Source: Haloterrigena sp. H1
GTDB lineage: Archaea; Halobacteriota; Halobacteria; Halobacteriales; Natrialbaceae
Reading direction: 5' to 3'
Assembly: GCF_005938085.1 (NCBI RefSeq)
Contig: NZ_SMZK01000001.1
Location: 1,674,001 to 1,738,000 of the forward strand
DNA length: 64,000 nt
Position 1 is the stretch's first letter. Every line of letters starts with the position of its first letter. The translations under genes were made by a program, and so were the position numbers. Below are positions 8,867 to 17,968 of the stretch, piece by piece. A model generated the notes under the pieces. It was not told the DNA's origin. It ran no database searches and was given only the letters and a program-made list of their open reading frames with translations.

Positions 8867-9925
8867 ATGGACGACGTTACGTTTGCGGTACTCGGAACCG
8901 GCGGTATCGGCCGACGAGCACTCGAAGTGAGCCAGTACAAAGACGCCCTGACACCCGTTGCGGCGTGTGACCGCCACGGGACCGCGATCGATTTCGACGG
9001 CCTCGACGTCGACGAACTACTCGAGGCAACCGAGGGCAACATCGATAACGAGGTTGCAACTGACGGCGGAGCGGACGCGGCGGCCGTCGAAGGCGGCGTC
9101 AAACAACACGGCGAAGACCTCGGCGTCGTCGCCTCCGAACAGGCCCGCCCGAGCGAGGATCCGATCCAGGACGTAATCGACCACGGCGACGAGATCGACG
9201 CCGTCCTCCTCGCACTGCCCAACTACGAACACGACTTCATCCCGCGGACCGCCGAGCGGTTCATCGAGGGTGACTACTCCGGCGTCATGATCGACGTGCT
9301 CAAACGCTCGCGCGTGATCGATATGCTCGACGACCGCCGCGAGGCGTTCGAGGACGCCGGCATCACCTTCATCTGTGGCGCGGGCGCGACGCCCGGCCTG
9401 CTGACCGGCGCGGCGGCGCTCGCTGCCCAGTCGTTCGTTGAGGTCACGGACGTCGACATTCACTGGGGCGTCGGCCTCAAATCCGGCTACGAGGACAACC
9501 GCGGCACCGTCCGCGAGGACATCGCCCACCTCCCCGACTACGACATCGAGACCGCTCGAGAACTCTCCGAAGAAGAGATCGAAGAAATCATCGACGACCA
9601 CGACGGCGTCATCGAGTTCGAGGACATGGAACACGCAGACGACGTGCTCCTCGAGCGTGCGGGCGTCTGCGACGCCGAAGACGTCACGGTCGGTGGCATC
9701 CTCGACGTGTACAACGACGAGAAGCCGACGACGACCACGGTGCGTGTCACCGGCCGAACCTTCGACGGCGAGACCGCGACGAACACCTTCCACCTCGGCG
9801 ACGAGACGAGTATGGAAGCGAACGTCAACGGGCCCGCGCTGGGCTATCTGAAGGCCGGCGTGCGACGGAACCGCGCCGGTGAATACGGCGTCTTCGGCCC
9901 TGCCGAACTGATGCCCGGCTTCTGA
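8867..9925 (+). CDS. bioU: BioU-like Rossmann protein, probable single-turnover KAPA-to-DAPA enzyme
   Basis: 352 residues. The N-terminus FAVLGTGGIGRRALEV is a dinucleotide-binding Rossmann fold like saccharopine or homoserine dehydrogenases. A later segment, GVMIDVLKRSRVIDML, holds K146, followed by FICGAGATPGLLTGAAALAAQSF. Sitting exactly where bioA would be expected, between bioB and bioF-bioD with no aminotransferase gene in the operon, it matches BioU. In cyanobacteria BioU converts 8-amino-7-oxononanoate to 7,8-diaminononanoate by giving up the side-chain nitrogen of its own lysine, so each molecule works once; haloarchaeal relatives are known. I infer that K146 is the sacrificed lysine from its context, not from an alignment. 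The alternative is an ordinary saccharopine-dehydrogenase-like oxidoreductase. Confidence 0.8.
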   Translation: MDDVTFAVLGTGGIGRRALEVSQYKDALTPVAACDRHGTAIDFDGLDVDELLEATEGNIDNEVATDGGADAAAVEGGVKQHGEDLGVVASEQARPSEDPIQDVIDHGDEIDAVLLALPNYEHDFIPRTAERFIEGDYSGVMIDVLKRSRVIDMLDDRREAFEDAGITFICGAGATPGLLTGAAALAAQSFVEVTDVDIHWGVGLKSGYEDNRGTVREDIAHLPDYDIETARELSEEEIEEIIDDHDGVIEFEDMEHADDVLLERAGVCDAEDVTVGGILDVYNDEKPTTTTVRVTGRTFDGETATNTFHLGDETSMEANVNGPALGYLKAGVRRNRAGEYGVFGPAELMPGF

Positions 9926-10083
9926 CGACACCGCGACGAGCTTCTTCGCCCTTTCTGTGAGATGGATACACACACTGACCAAGAACAGTCTCATACCGAC
10001 AAGGAGCCGACCGAATCGAGCAGAATCCGACGATCGATCCGAACCGTGAGAGTCAAACCGTGGCGCTGAGTCCGTTTAGCCGA

Positions 10084-11307
10084 ATGGCCGACCGTGGGTT
10101 CGACCTCGAGGACCGACTCGAGACCCTCGAGGAACACGACTTGAAACGCTCGCTCTCGCCCGTCGATCGGGTCGCCGAGCGCGGCTACTTCGCCGAGCCC
10201 TCGGGCGGCGACCTGCCCGTGCTCGATTCGGCGGAGGCGCTGGTCTTTGCTTCGAACAACTATCTGGGGCTGACGGACGACCAGCGGGTCCAAGACGCCG
10301 CACGGCAGGCTGCCGCGACCGTGGGCACGGGAGCCGGCGCGAGTCGGCTCGTCACGGGCGACACGATGGTCCATCGGGACCTAGAGCGGCTGCTCGCCGA
10401 GACGAAAGGAACCGAGCGCGCGCTGGCCTTTTCGTCGGGCTACGCCGCGAACGTCGGGACGATCACGGCGCTCGAGCCGGATATCGTCTTCTCCGACGAA
10501 TTAAATCACGCGAGCATCATCGATGGCTGTCGGCTGTCGGATGCCGAGACCGTCGTTTACGATCACTGCGATGCGGCGAGCCTGCGATCGAAGCTCGCGG
10601 AGCGAGCCGATCAGGCGAGACAGGACGGCCGAAACCCGGCCGACGAATCCTGGCTGATCGTCACCGACTCGGTGTTCAGCATGGACGGCACCGTCGCCCC
10701 GCTCGCGGCGATCTGTGACGCTGCCGAGGAGTACGGCGCGTGGGTGATGGTCGACGAGGCCCATGCGACCGGCCTCTACGCGAACGGCGGCGGCGTCGTC
10801 CAGGCCGAAGGGCTCGAGGACCGCATCCAGATCCAGCTGGGGACGCTCTCGAAGGCGCTGGCCAGTCAGGGCGGCTACGTCGCCGGCAGTACCGAACTGA
10901 TCGAGTGTTTGATCAACGAGGCACGCTCGTTCGTCTTCTCGACGGGGCTTGCGCCGCCGGCCGCTGCCGCCGCGAGCGAGGCGTTGCATATCGCTCGCCA
11001 CAGCGACGTTCGTGAACGCCTCTGGGAGAACGTCGCACATCTCCGCGACGGCCTCGAGACGATGGGCTTCGAGGTGTTGGGCAACTCCCAGATCCTGCCC
11101 GTGGTCATCGGTGACCGACAGGACGCACTCGCGCTCGCGGATGGCATCCGCGAACGAGACGTCGTCGCACCAGCGATTCGACCGCCGACGGTTCCCGAGG
11201 GGACGAGCCGAATTCGCGTCGTCCCGATGGCGACACACGATCAGGACGACGTCATCACCTGTCTCGAGGCGTTCCGCGCCGCGGGCGAGGAGGTCGGGGT
11301 GCTGTGA
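10084..11307 (+). CDS. bioF: 8-amino-7-oxononanoate synthase
   Basis: 407 residues, an alpha-oxoamine synthase (PLP, fold type I). Motifs in order are FASNNYLGLT, GTGAGASRLVTGD, FSSGYAANVGT, SVFSMDGTVAPL, VDEAHATGLY and TLSKALASQGG, the last with the PLP-binding lysine near residue 261. It condenses pimeloyl thioester with alanine to give KAPA. No pimelate-forming genes are visible nearby, so the source of the pimeloyl group is unknown from this window. The ATG at 10084 (MADRGFDLEDRL) was preferred to a GTG 24 nt upstream. A 158-nt gap separates it from bioU, and it overlaps bioD by 4 nt. Confidence 0.93.
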   Translation: MADRGFDLEDRLETLEEHDLKRSLSPVDRVAERGYFAEPSGGDLPVLDSAEALVFASNNYLGLTDDQRVQDAARQAAATVGTGAGASRLVTGDTMVHRDLERLLAETKGTERALAFSSGYAANVGTITALEPDIVFSDELNHASIIDGCRLSDAETVVYDHCDAASLRSKLAERADQARQDGRNPADESWLIVTDSVFSMDGTVAPLAAICDAAEEYGAWVMVDEAHATGLYANGGGVVQAEGLEDRIQIQLGTLSKALASQGGYVAGSTELIECLINEARSFVFSTGLAPPAAAAASEALHIARHSDVRERLWENVAHLRDGLETMGFEVLGNSQILPVVIGDRQDALALADGIRERDVVAPAIRPPTVPEGTSRIRVVPMATHDQDDVITCLEAFRAAGEEVGVL

Positions 11308-12002
11308 CCGCGACCCAGCCGATCGCCGTCGTCGGCACCGGGACCGGCGTCGGGAAGACGGTTATCACGGCTGGCCTCACACGCTTGCTTCGCGAGGCCG
11401 GCCACGACGCGCGGGCGATCAAGCCGGCCCAGACGGGTCATCCGCCCGACGACGACGCGGCGTTCGTCGCCGCGGCCTGTGCCGATCCCGAGGCTGCAAG
11501 CTGTCCGCGATATCTCGAGCCAGCACTGGCCCCGCGCGTAGCGGCCGAGGTCGCCGACGAATCCCTCTCTTACGAGACGATCCGTGCCGCATGTGAACGC
11601 GAGATCGACGCGACTGCAGTCCCGATCGTCGAGGGCATCGGCGGGCTACGAGTGCCGTTGGCCGGCGACCACGAGGTGATCGATCTCGTTTCCGACCTCG
11701 AGGCCGCGGCGGTCGTCGTCACACGGTCGGGCCTGGGGACACTCAATCATACCGCACTCTCGATCGACGCACTCGAGGCCCGCGGGATCGACGTCGTCGG
11801 TATCGTCTGCAACGAGTATGCCGGCGAGACGGTCGCCGAACGGACCAACCCAGCCGAACTCGAGCGGATGACCGGCTACCCGGTCGAGACGGTGCCGCCG
11901 CTGGCTGACGATGCGACTGCGGATCCGCGTCAGATGGCTATCGGTGTCGGGGATGAACTGTCGCCAGCGTTCCGGGAGTTACTGCCGAGAGAAAGCAGCT
12001 GA
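11304..12002 (+). CDS. bioD: Dethiobiotin synthetase
   Basis: 232 residues starting at a GTG overlapping the bioF stop (GTGA). The P-loop VVGTGTGVGKTVITAGL is at residues 9-25, followed by AIKPAQTG and the VEGIGGLRVPL segment near residue 111 that contacts substrate and Mg2+. It closes the ureido ring of dethiobiotin from DAPA, CO2 and ATP. As last gene of the operon it completes bioB-bioU-bioF-bioD. Members need DAPA as substrate, which supports the assignment of the second gene as the DAPA-forming step. Confidence 0.93.
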   Translation: MTATQPIAVVGTGTGVGKTVITAGLTRLLREAGHDARAIKPAQTGHPPDDDAAFVAAACADPEAASCPRYLEPALAPRVAAEVADESLSYETIRAACEREIDATAVPIVEGIGGLRVPLAGDHEVIDLVSDLEAAAVVVTRSGLGTLNHTALSIDALEARGIDVVGIVCNEYAGETVAERTNPAELERMTGYPVETVPPLADDATADPRQMAIGVGDELSPAFRELLPRESS

Positions 12003-12010
12003 TCACACCC

Positions 12011-12208
12011 TCAGGCCGACGGCGCTGGCCGCTCTTCGTCCACTGTCGACTGCTCGCTCTCCGATGGTAGTGGCCTGTCCTCGGTGTGGCCGTCGACGAG
12101 GTGTGACACTACTTCGGACTTCCGATGTTCGACCTCGAGGTGGACCCGAAGGTCGGTTCGGTCGGTGTACGTTTCCGTACAAAGCGGGCAGCGACGTGAT
12201 TCTGTCAT
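12011..12208 (-). CDS. Small C2H2 zinc-finger protein (65 aa)
   Basis: Begins MTESRRCPLCTETY and forms a classical C2H2 finger: Cys-x2-Cys at residues 7 and 10, then His-x4-His in LRVHLEVEH near 23-28. The remaining ~35 residues are acidic and Ser/Glu/Pro-rich, probably disordered. Haloarchaea carry several such single-finger proteins of unknown role, some acting as regulators. It converges on bioD with an 8-nt gap. Short, but the intact finger and start make it credible. Confidence 0.75.
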   Translation of the reverse strand: MTESRRCPLCTETYTDRTDLRVHLEVEHRKSEVVSHLVDGHTEDRPLPSESEQSTVDEERPAPSA

Positions 12209-12348
12209 TCAGAGGGTCACCAACAGCCACTCTCACCGTTCATCGACGTAAGAGTGTCGATCAATAAAAATTCCTATATTTGTATGTCGATAGAATCTGG
12301 GCCATCGGCCGCTGACCGACTGTCGAAGGTCTCGATGAAACCGCCAGC

Positions 12349-13836
12349 TTACATGAAATCGCTCAGTCCGGATTGATCGGCGTCCGGTTCGTCGGTCGCC
12401 GAATCGGCGGCTGCGGTGTCATCCGCTGCTGTGTCGTCTGCCGAACCCGTAAGCGTCTGCTGGCTGCGTTCGTCACTATCGTCGTCACCATCGGTCGGCT
12501 CGTCGGTCTCTGTACTCGAGCGCTCGGCCTCCAAGAAGGCGTTGCCCGAGTGCTCGACCGTCTGCTCAGCTTTCAGCTCGTCGGCGTCCGCGACGATCGA
12601 CTGGACCTTGTTGGTATCTTTTCCGCTTCCGGTAATAAAGGAGATGTCCGACTCGTCGAGGTCGTAGGCCGCGGCCATGCGAACCGTCAGCTCCCGGTTC
12701 TTGCAGTGGTGGGTCATCGCCGAGAGGAACGGAAGAATCTCCCGGCGGACAGTGGCGACGCTCGCGCCCTCGCGCTCGGCGATGCGCTCGGCGATCGAAT
12801 CGCGGGTGTTCCGGGTTCCCTTGGTGCGACCGAGTTTCGACCAGTAACTCGGCGGGCCGTAGCGCGTCCAGCCGCCCTTGTCACCGCGTCTCGAGGCGGC
12901 GACGCCGGCGGTCATGTTGTCCGTCGCGTACCGCCAGTAGGAGTAGTCCTGTGTGGCTCGCACCCGGCCAAGCCAGCGGTCGGCATTCGAGAGGAACTCG
13001 TAGGCGTCGGCCAGTTCGGCGCCCTCGTAGTCCTTCGGGACGTTGTCCTCGATCCAGTTCAACAGGTCGTCGGGCGTCTCGTCGACGTCGTAGGAGGCCC
13101 GCAGCGCGCCCTCGGCGTCTTTCTCCTTGATGAGGTCGTCGAGGAAGTCGAAGATCCCCTCGGTGGTGTCGCGCTCGCTCGTGACCACGTCCTCGACGGT
13201 TAGCCGCTCGGTTTCCTCGGCGACTGCCTGCAGGTCGTTGACCGCCGAGCGCAGGTCGCCGCTGGTCGACTCGGCGATCTTCTCGAGAGCTTCCTCCTCG
13301 AACTCGATGCCTTCGCGCCGGCAGATGTCCCGCAGGACGGGGACGATCGAACGCTTCGAGACGTCGCGGAACTCGATCGTCTCGCAGGCGTTGCGCAGCG
13401 ACTGGCTCATGTCGTAGAACTCGTTTGCCACGAGGACGATCGGCTGGTTGGCGTTCTTGACGACGCGAGTCACCTCCCGCGAGCCGCCGTAGTCGGCGTT
13501 CCCGTGGAAGTTGTCCGCCTCGTCCAAGATGACCAGTCGGCGGCCCGCCTCGCCGCCCGTCAGCGTCCCGCTCTTTGCGGCCTCCCCGGCGATCTTCTCG
13601 ATGACGTCCGCTCCTCGGCTGTCGCTGGCGTTGAGTTCCATCACGGGCCAGCCCATATCGTTCGCCAGCGCGTGAGCGGCGGATGTCTTCCCGACGCCGG
13701 GGCTGCCGTGGACGATCACCGCCTGTCGGTGGTCGTCCCAGGTTTCGGCCCACTCTTTCAGCTGGTCGCGGGCCTTGTTGTTGCCGCGTACCTCCGACAG
13801 CGTCGTCGGGCGGTACGTTTCGGTCCAGTCGGTCAT
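12349..13836 (-). CDS. rfcL: Replication factor C large subunit
   Basis: 495 residues. Starts MTDWTETYRPTTLSEVRGN, the RFC-box start of the archaeal large subunit. Walker A HGSPGVGKTSAAH lies at residues 43-55 and Walker B VILDEADNFHG near 103-113. The SDSRG and SGDLRSAVNDLQ sensor regions follow, then a lid and collar domain. With RFC small subunits it loads the PCNA clamp onto primed DNA. An acidic linker leads to a C-terminal QSGLSDFM, which fits a PCNA-interacting PIP box (Q-x-x-L-x-x-F). It is divergent from the GCS2-like gene, with a TATA-like box about 28 nt upstream. Confidence 0.97.
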   Translation of the reverse strand: MTDWTETYRPTTLSEVRGNNKARDQLKEWAETWDDHRQAVIVHGSPGVGKTSAAHALANDMGWPVMELNASDSRGADVIEKIAGEAAKSGTLTGGEAGRRLVILDEADNFHGNADYGGSREVTRVVKNANQPIVLVANEFYDMSQSLRNACETIEFRDVSKRSIVPVLRDICRREGIEFEEEALEKIAESTSGDLRSAVNDLQAVAEETERLTVEDVVTSERDTTEGIFDFLDDLIKEKDAEGALRASYDVDETPDDLLNWIEDNVPKDYEGAELADAYEFLSNADRWLGRVRATQDYSYWRYATDNMTAGVAASRRGDKGGWTRYGPPSYWSKLGRTKGTRNTRDSIAERIAEREGASVATVRREILPFLSAMTHHCKNRELTVRMAAAYDLDESDISFITGSGKDTNKVQSIVADADELKAEQTVEHSGNAFLEAERSSTETDEPTDGDDDSDERSQQTLTGSADDTAADDTAAADSATDEPDADQSGLSDFM

Positions 13837-13860
13837 TGCGCTGTAGTTGGTGTGTTCGGC

Positions 13861-13867
13861 GTTTAGG
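13861..13867 (-). promoter_or_regulatory. Probable TATA box of rfcL
   Basis: On the minus strand cctaaac is centred about 28 nt upstream of the rfcL ATG, fitting a leaderless or near-leaderless transcript. Weak in sequence; supported by spacing only. Confidence 0.35.
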
Positions 13868-14027
13868 GATTGCGGAGCGTCACTCCTCGCTAACCGTTTT
13901 CACGTCGAAACGCGGTATGACGTCCTCGCCGCTGGCTATATAATAGCTACTACAACCGTGACAACGGCACCGCAAGCGGCGCGGTCGCACCATACTTCTA
14001 AGCGACTGGGATAGCTTTATCCAGGTG

Positions 14028-15542
14028 ATGGCGGATCACACCGACCTCGTCAGGCGCTCGCTTCGAGACGCGACGCGAAGCGAGTTCGACCGACGCGTCG
14101 ACGAGCAAGCCGTCCGTCTCACCGACGCCCTTCGTGCAGGTCGTCTCGACAACCCCAGCTTCGGCCTCGGGATCGAACTCGAGGCGTACGCCGTCGACGA
14201 CGACGGGCGGCTGGCTCGCGTGCCCGATCCCGTCCTCGAGGGGCCCTGCGAGAAGGAACTCGGGCGGCACAACGTCGAGTTCAACACCAGTCCGAGCCCG
14301 TTCGACGGTGAGGGGGTCCTCGCCCAGGCGACACAGCTCCAGCGCCGCTACCGGCGCGTCCAGCAAGCAGCGGATCGAGCGGGCACGGAGATCGTTCTAG
14401 ATGCCATGTGGACGATCCCGCCCCAAGGCGGAACGCAGGCGTACCTCGGGGCCGTCCGCGAGCGCGAGGAGGTCACGATCGCCGAGAACATGACCGCCTC
14501 GCCTCGGTACTACGCGATCGACAACGACGTGTTGAAGCGAACCGCAGGATCCGTCAGCCTGACCGTTCCGGGAGCCGAGTGTCAGTTCCCGTCGATCCTC
14601 TTCGAGTCGCTGACGAGTTCGATCCAGCCCCATATCCAGATCCCTCGCGCCGAATCGTTCTCCGACTATCACAACATCGCCGTTCGGACGCTCGGTCCCG
14701 TACTCGCGTTAGCGACGAACTCGCCGCTCCTGCCGCCGGATCTGTACGATGTCGCGGAGCCGTCTCGCCTACTCGAGGAAACCTATCACGAACTCCGGAT
14801 TCCGGTGTTCGAGCAGTCGATCAATCACGCGTGGGAGAAGGTCCGCTTCCCCGAGGAGATCGGGAGCGCAGCCGACACGATCGACGAGCTCGTCGCCGAC
14901 CCGACGTGTGCCCCGTTTCTCCGCGAGTGGCTCGAGGCGGGCGATCGCGAGACGTTTCCCGACCGGTTCTGGGAACTCGGCCACAAGCGGGGGACCTACT
15001 GGCGGTGGCTCCGCGCCGTCGTCGGTGGACAGCCGGTCGGCCAGGGCGACCACTGGTCGATCCGCATCGAATATCGGCCCCTCCCCACGCAGCCGACGAT
15101 CGTCGAAAACGTCGGGTTCCAGTGGCTCGTCGCCGGCCTCGTTCGAGGCTTGTGTGCGGCCGACCATCCGCTCGCGAGCCTCGAGCGCGACGCGGCCGAA
15201 CGGAGTTTCTACAATGCGGTCGAAGACGGGCTCGACGCCGACCTCGCCTGGATCACTGTCGACGGCGACCGGACCACCGATCGAACCGTGATCTATGAGG
15301 AGGTCTTCGAGTTCGCTCGTCGGGGACTCCACGAGCAGGGCGTTCCCGGTGAAGCCATCGAAGAGTATCTCGCCCCGATCGAGACGCGCTGGACCGATCG
15401 ACTGACCCCAAGTCGGTGGAAGCTGGCCCGCGTCGCCGACCACCTCGACGCTGGCATGCGGTTTACCGACGCCGTCCACGAGATGCAAACCGAGTACATC
15501 CGTCGGTCAGGGGCCGGTGACCCGATCGTCGAGTGGCCCTGA
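14028..15542 (+). CDS. Glutamate-cysteine ligase (GCS2)-type carboxylate-amine ligase
   Basis: 504 residues. The N-terminal part contains FGLGIELEAYAVDDDGRL and HNVEFNTSPSPFDGEG, matching the substrate-binding Glu strands of GCS2 ligases, then AMWTIPPQGG, FPSILFESLTSSIQPHIQIP and WSIRIEYRPLPTQPT. The family joins glutamate to an amine through an acyl-phosphate. Haloarchaea make gamma-glutamylcysteine as their main thiol, but the enzyme shown to do so is a shorter GshA type, so this longer protein may act on another amine. The GTG immediately before the ATG is an alternative start. The gene stands alone, divergent from rfcL. Confidence 0.75.
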   Translation: MADHTDLVRRSLRDATRSEFDRRVDEQAVRLTDALRAGRLDNPSFGLGIELEAYAVDDDGRLARVPDPVLEGPCEKELGRHNVEFNTSPSPFDGEGVLAQATQLQRRYRRVQQAADRAGTEIVLDAMWTIPPQGGTQAYLGAVREREEVTIAENMTASPRYYAIDNDVLKRTAGSVSLTVPGAECQFPSILFESLTSSIQPHIQIPRAESFSDYHNIAVRTLGPVLALATNSPLLPPDLYDVAEPSRLLEETYHELRIPVFEQSINHAWEKVRFPEEIGSAADTIDELVADPTCAPFLREWLEAGDRETFPDRFWELGHKRGTYWRWLRAVVGGQPVGQGDHWSIRIEYRPLPTQPTIVENVGFQWLVAGLVRGLCAADHPLASLERDAAERSFYNAVEDGLDADLAWITVDGDRTTDRTVIYEEVFEFARRGLHEQGVPGEAIEEYLAPIETRWTDRLTPSRWKLARVADHLDAGMRFTDAVHEMQTEYIRRSGAGDPIVEWP

Positions 15543-15604
15543 GCGCAGTAGTCGCCCGTTCTTTCCTCGCTTCCGCGAGCCACGCCGACCCTAGTTTCCC
15601 CGCG

Positions 15605-16276
15605 TTACCCACCCTCGAGCGTCGCGTCGGCGCTGTCGGCCTCGAGGTCGCTGAGACAGTTCCCGGCGTGTGGGTTTTCGTGTGTCGGCGTGACTCGCTC
15701 GTAGTCTGCCCGTCGAGTCGTCAGCGACGAGATGACGGTGCCGTCGCTGCCGTAGTCCGGAATCCCGATAACGATCTCACCATCGCGTGGCCGCTCCCGG
15801 ACGTTCGAGTCGTCGGCGATCTCGAAGACGACCGTTCCCGAAAACGGGGCGTCGACGTCGTCCCCGAAGACGACCCCGTCCTCGAGGAGGGTATTGCCGT
15901 AGAGGCCATCATCGTAGAATCCCGTACTCGCCAAGGCGACGTCGCCGTCCTCGAACGAGCCGGTTACCGTGGCTCGAGTACAGGAGTCGAACGCCACGTC
16001 CCGTTTCGACTTAGTGGCCTTATCACCGGGATCGTCCGACTCCTCGGGTTCCGCGTCGGCCTCGCTCGAGTCATCGGGACTCCCAGCAGTGTCGTTCGAC
16101 GACTCGGTGGGCCCTGTATGGCCCTCGTCGGAACCGGTCGCTACATCGTCCGAACCGCGCGATTCGGGACCGTTGTCCGTCCCGTTCCCGCCGGCCGAGT
16201 CGGTGCGATTCGTGTCGAGACAGCCTGTCACTCCGACTCCGATACCTGTCGCGCCGATGAACGTCCGGCGATCCAT
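15605..16276 (-). CDS. Secreted lipoprotein (Tat-type signal), unknown function
   Basis: 223 residues. MDRRTFIGATGIGVGVTGC combines an RR-type Tat signal with a lipobox ending at Cys19, so the mature protein should be lipid-anchored on the outer face of the membrane. A ~70-residue Gly/Asp/Ser/Glu-rich linker (residues 23-95) follows. A compact C-terminal domain then runs from VAFDSCTRATVTGSFEDGDVALASTGFYDDGLYGNTLLEDG to the end, with cysteines at the start and near the end (AGNCLSDLEA) that could form a disulfide. I recognise no enzyme motif. An upstream in-frame start at 16339 would bury the signal, so 16276 is preferred. Confidence 0.8.
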   Translation of the reverse strand: MDRRTFIGATGIGVGVTGCLDTNRTDSAGGNGTDNGPESRGSDDVATGSDEGHTGPTESSNDTAGSPDDSSEADAEPEESDDPGDKATKSKRDVAFDSCTRATVTGSFEDGDVALASTGFYDDGLYGNTLLEDGVVFGDDVDAPFSGTVVFEIADDSNVRERPRDGEIVIGIPDYGSDGTVISSLTTRRADYERVTPTHENPHAGNCLSDLEADSADATLEGG

Positions 16277-16401
16277 ATCCGGTCCAGTCCGCCTTGCACC
16301 ATAAAATGTCTGGAATATGTTACTTTTGGATACAGTCATCGGATCGGACGTGACTATCCAGAGTATCAACTGGACGATTCGAGCCGCCGACCACGGCCGA
16401 C

Positions 16402-17745
16402 TCAGTCCGACGACTCCTCGACCTCGGCCGTCGCCTCGTCGACGGTCACGCTCGCGATGCGGGTTCCCTCGACGGCGTCGACGGTCAACTCGTAGCCGTC
16501 TGCCTCGATCACGTCGCCGATCTCGGGGGCGCGGCCGAGGCGACTCAACACCAGTCCGCCAATGGTGTCGAACGCCTCGCTCTCGAAGCTCGTCGCGAAC
16601 GCCTCGTTGACGTCGGCCAGCGAGACGCCGCCGTCGACGGCGTAACGGCCGTCCTCGAGTTCGTCGATCGAGGGTTCCATCTCGGCGACGTCGAACTCGT
16701 CTTGGATCTCGCCGATGACGACCTCGACGACGTCTTCGCTCGTCAGGATCCCTTCGAAGGCACCCCACTCGTCGATGACGACGGCCAATTGGACGTTCCG
16801 CCGGCGAAACTCCGTCAGGACCTCGTCGATCCGGCGGGTTTCCGGGACGAAGATGACGTCTCGAGCGAGGTCCCGCGCGGTCGGCTCGGCCTCGGTGTCG
16901 GCTGCCGTTTCGATCGCGTGGAGCACGTCCTTCGCGTGGACGAAGCCGATCACCGGGTCGTCGGCGTCTTTGTCGACGATGGGAAACCGGGTGTAGCTCC
17001 CACTTGCGGCGACGGCACGCAGTTCCGAGAGGGGCATATCGGCGTCGACGGTGACGACGTCGGGCCGGGGAACCATCACCTCGCGGGCGGGCGTCTCGCC
17101 CAGGTCGAAGACCGACTCGATCATCTCGACTTCGTCCGTATCGACGGCTCCCTGCTCGCCCGATCGCGAGACGATGCGCAGGATCTCCTCAGGGCTGTGG
17201 CTCTCCTCACGCTCGGAGGCCGGCGCGACGCCGATCAGTCGCGTAAAGAAGTTCGCCGTGCCGTTGAAGACGACGATCCCCGGGATGAAAATGTAGTAGA
17301 AGAACTTCATCGGCGCAGCGACCAGCAACGCGATCCGCTCGGCCTCTGCGATAGCGAGCGTCTTCGGCGCGAGTTCTCCGAAGACGACGTGGAGGAAGGT
17401 GATGACACTGAACCCGATCGCGATCGAGACCAGATGGAGCGTGCCCGCCGGGAGGAGCGAGCCGAGCACGGGCTCGAGCAGCGAAGCGATAGCCGGTTCG
17501 CCGACCCAGCCAAGCCCCAGCGAGGCGATCGTGATCCCGAGCTGGGTGGTCGCGAGGTAGTCATCTAAGTTCTCCTCGGCTTCCTGGACGAGCTTCGCCG
17601 ACGACCGCCCCTCCTCGACGAGCGTTTCGATCTGTGTCGATCGGATGCGGACGTACGCGAACTCCGCGGCGACGAAAAAGCCGTTCAGGAAGACCAGAAA
17701 GAGGGCAAAGAGGAGCCGCCCGAACGAGAACGCGAGGTCTACCAT
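16402..17745 (-). CDS. CNNM/CBS-domain transporter-like protein (HlyC/CorC family)
   Basis: 447 residues. An N-terminal DUF21/CNNM region with about four membrane helices (LLFALFLVFLNGFFVAAEFAYVRIR at the start, then LVSIAIGFSVITFLHVVFGELAPKTLAI) is followed by the EREESHSPEEILRIV segment, a CBS pair (AREVMVPRPDVVTVDADMPL; YTRFPIVDKDADDPVIGFVHAKDVL) and a C-terminal CorC_HlyC domain (RYAVDGGVSLADVNEAF). Relatives bind adenine nucleotides in the CBS pair and are linked to Mg2+ or Na+ export. The longer upstream frame lacks membrane sense; the ATG at 17745 gives a typical start. It converges on nothing and precedes the lipoprotein gene by 125 nt. Confidence 0.9.
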   Translation of the reverse strand: MVDLAFSFGRLLFALFLVFLNGFFVAAEFAYVRIRSTQIETLVEEGRSSAKLVQEAEENLDDYLATTQLGITIASLGLGWVGEPAIASLLEPVLGSLLPAGTLHLVSIAIGFSVITFLHVVFGELAPKTLAIAEAERIALLVAAPMKFFYYIFIPGIVVFNGTANFFTRLIGVAPASEREESHSPEEILRIVSRSGEQGAVDTDEVEMIESVFDLGETPAREVMVPRPDVVTVDADMPLSELRAVAASGSYTRFPIVDKDADDPVIGFVHAKDVLHAIETAADTEAEPTARDLARDVIFVPETRRIDEVLTEFRRRNVQLAVVIDEWGAFEGILTSEDVVEVVIGEIQDEFDVAEMEPSIDELEDGRYAVDGGVSLADVNEAFATSFESEAFDTIGGLVLSRLGRAPEIGDVIEADGYELTVDAVEGTRIASVTVDEATAEVEESSD

Positions 17746-17968
17746 CGTCCCTTCTCCGACGGTCGTGAACGTCCCGATACCGTCGCTAGCTCGGTGACGA
17801 GCCGTGATCGCCACTCGGGCCGCTGGCTTCGACTGTCCGATTCGACAGCGCGAGAGACGACGCTCGGCGGCAGGACTAGCGCGGTCGCCAACTCGCCGGC
17901 ACACGCGATCATACGCTCACTTGGCACACCACTTACAAAACCGTGGCGCTGGCAGGCGGCGCTCCGTC

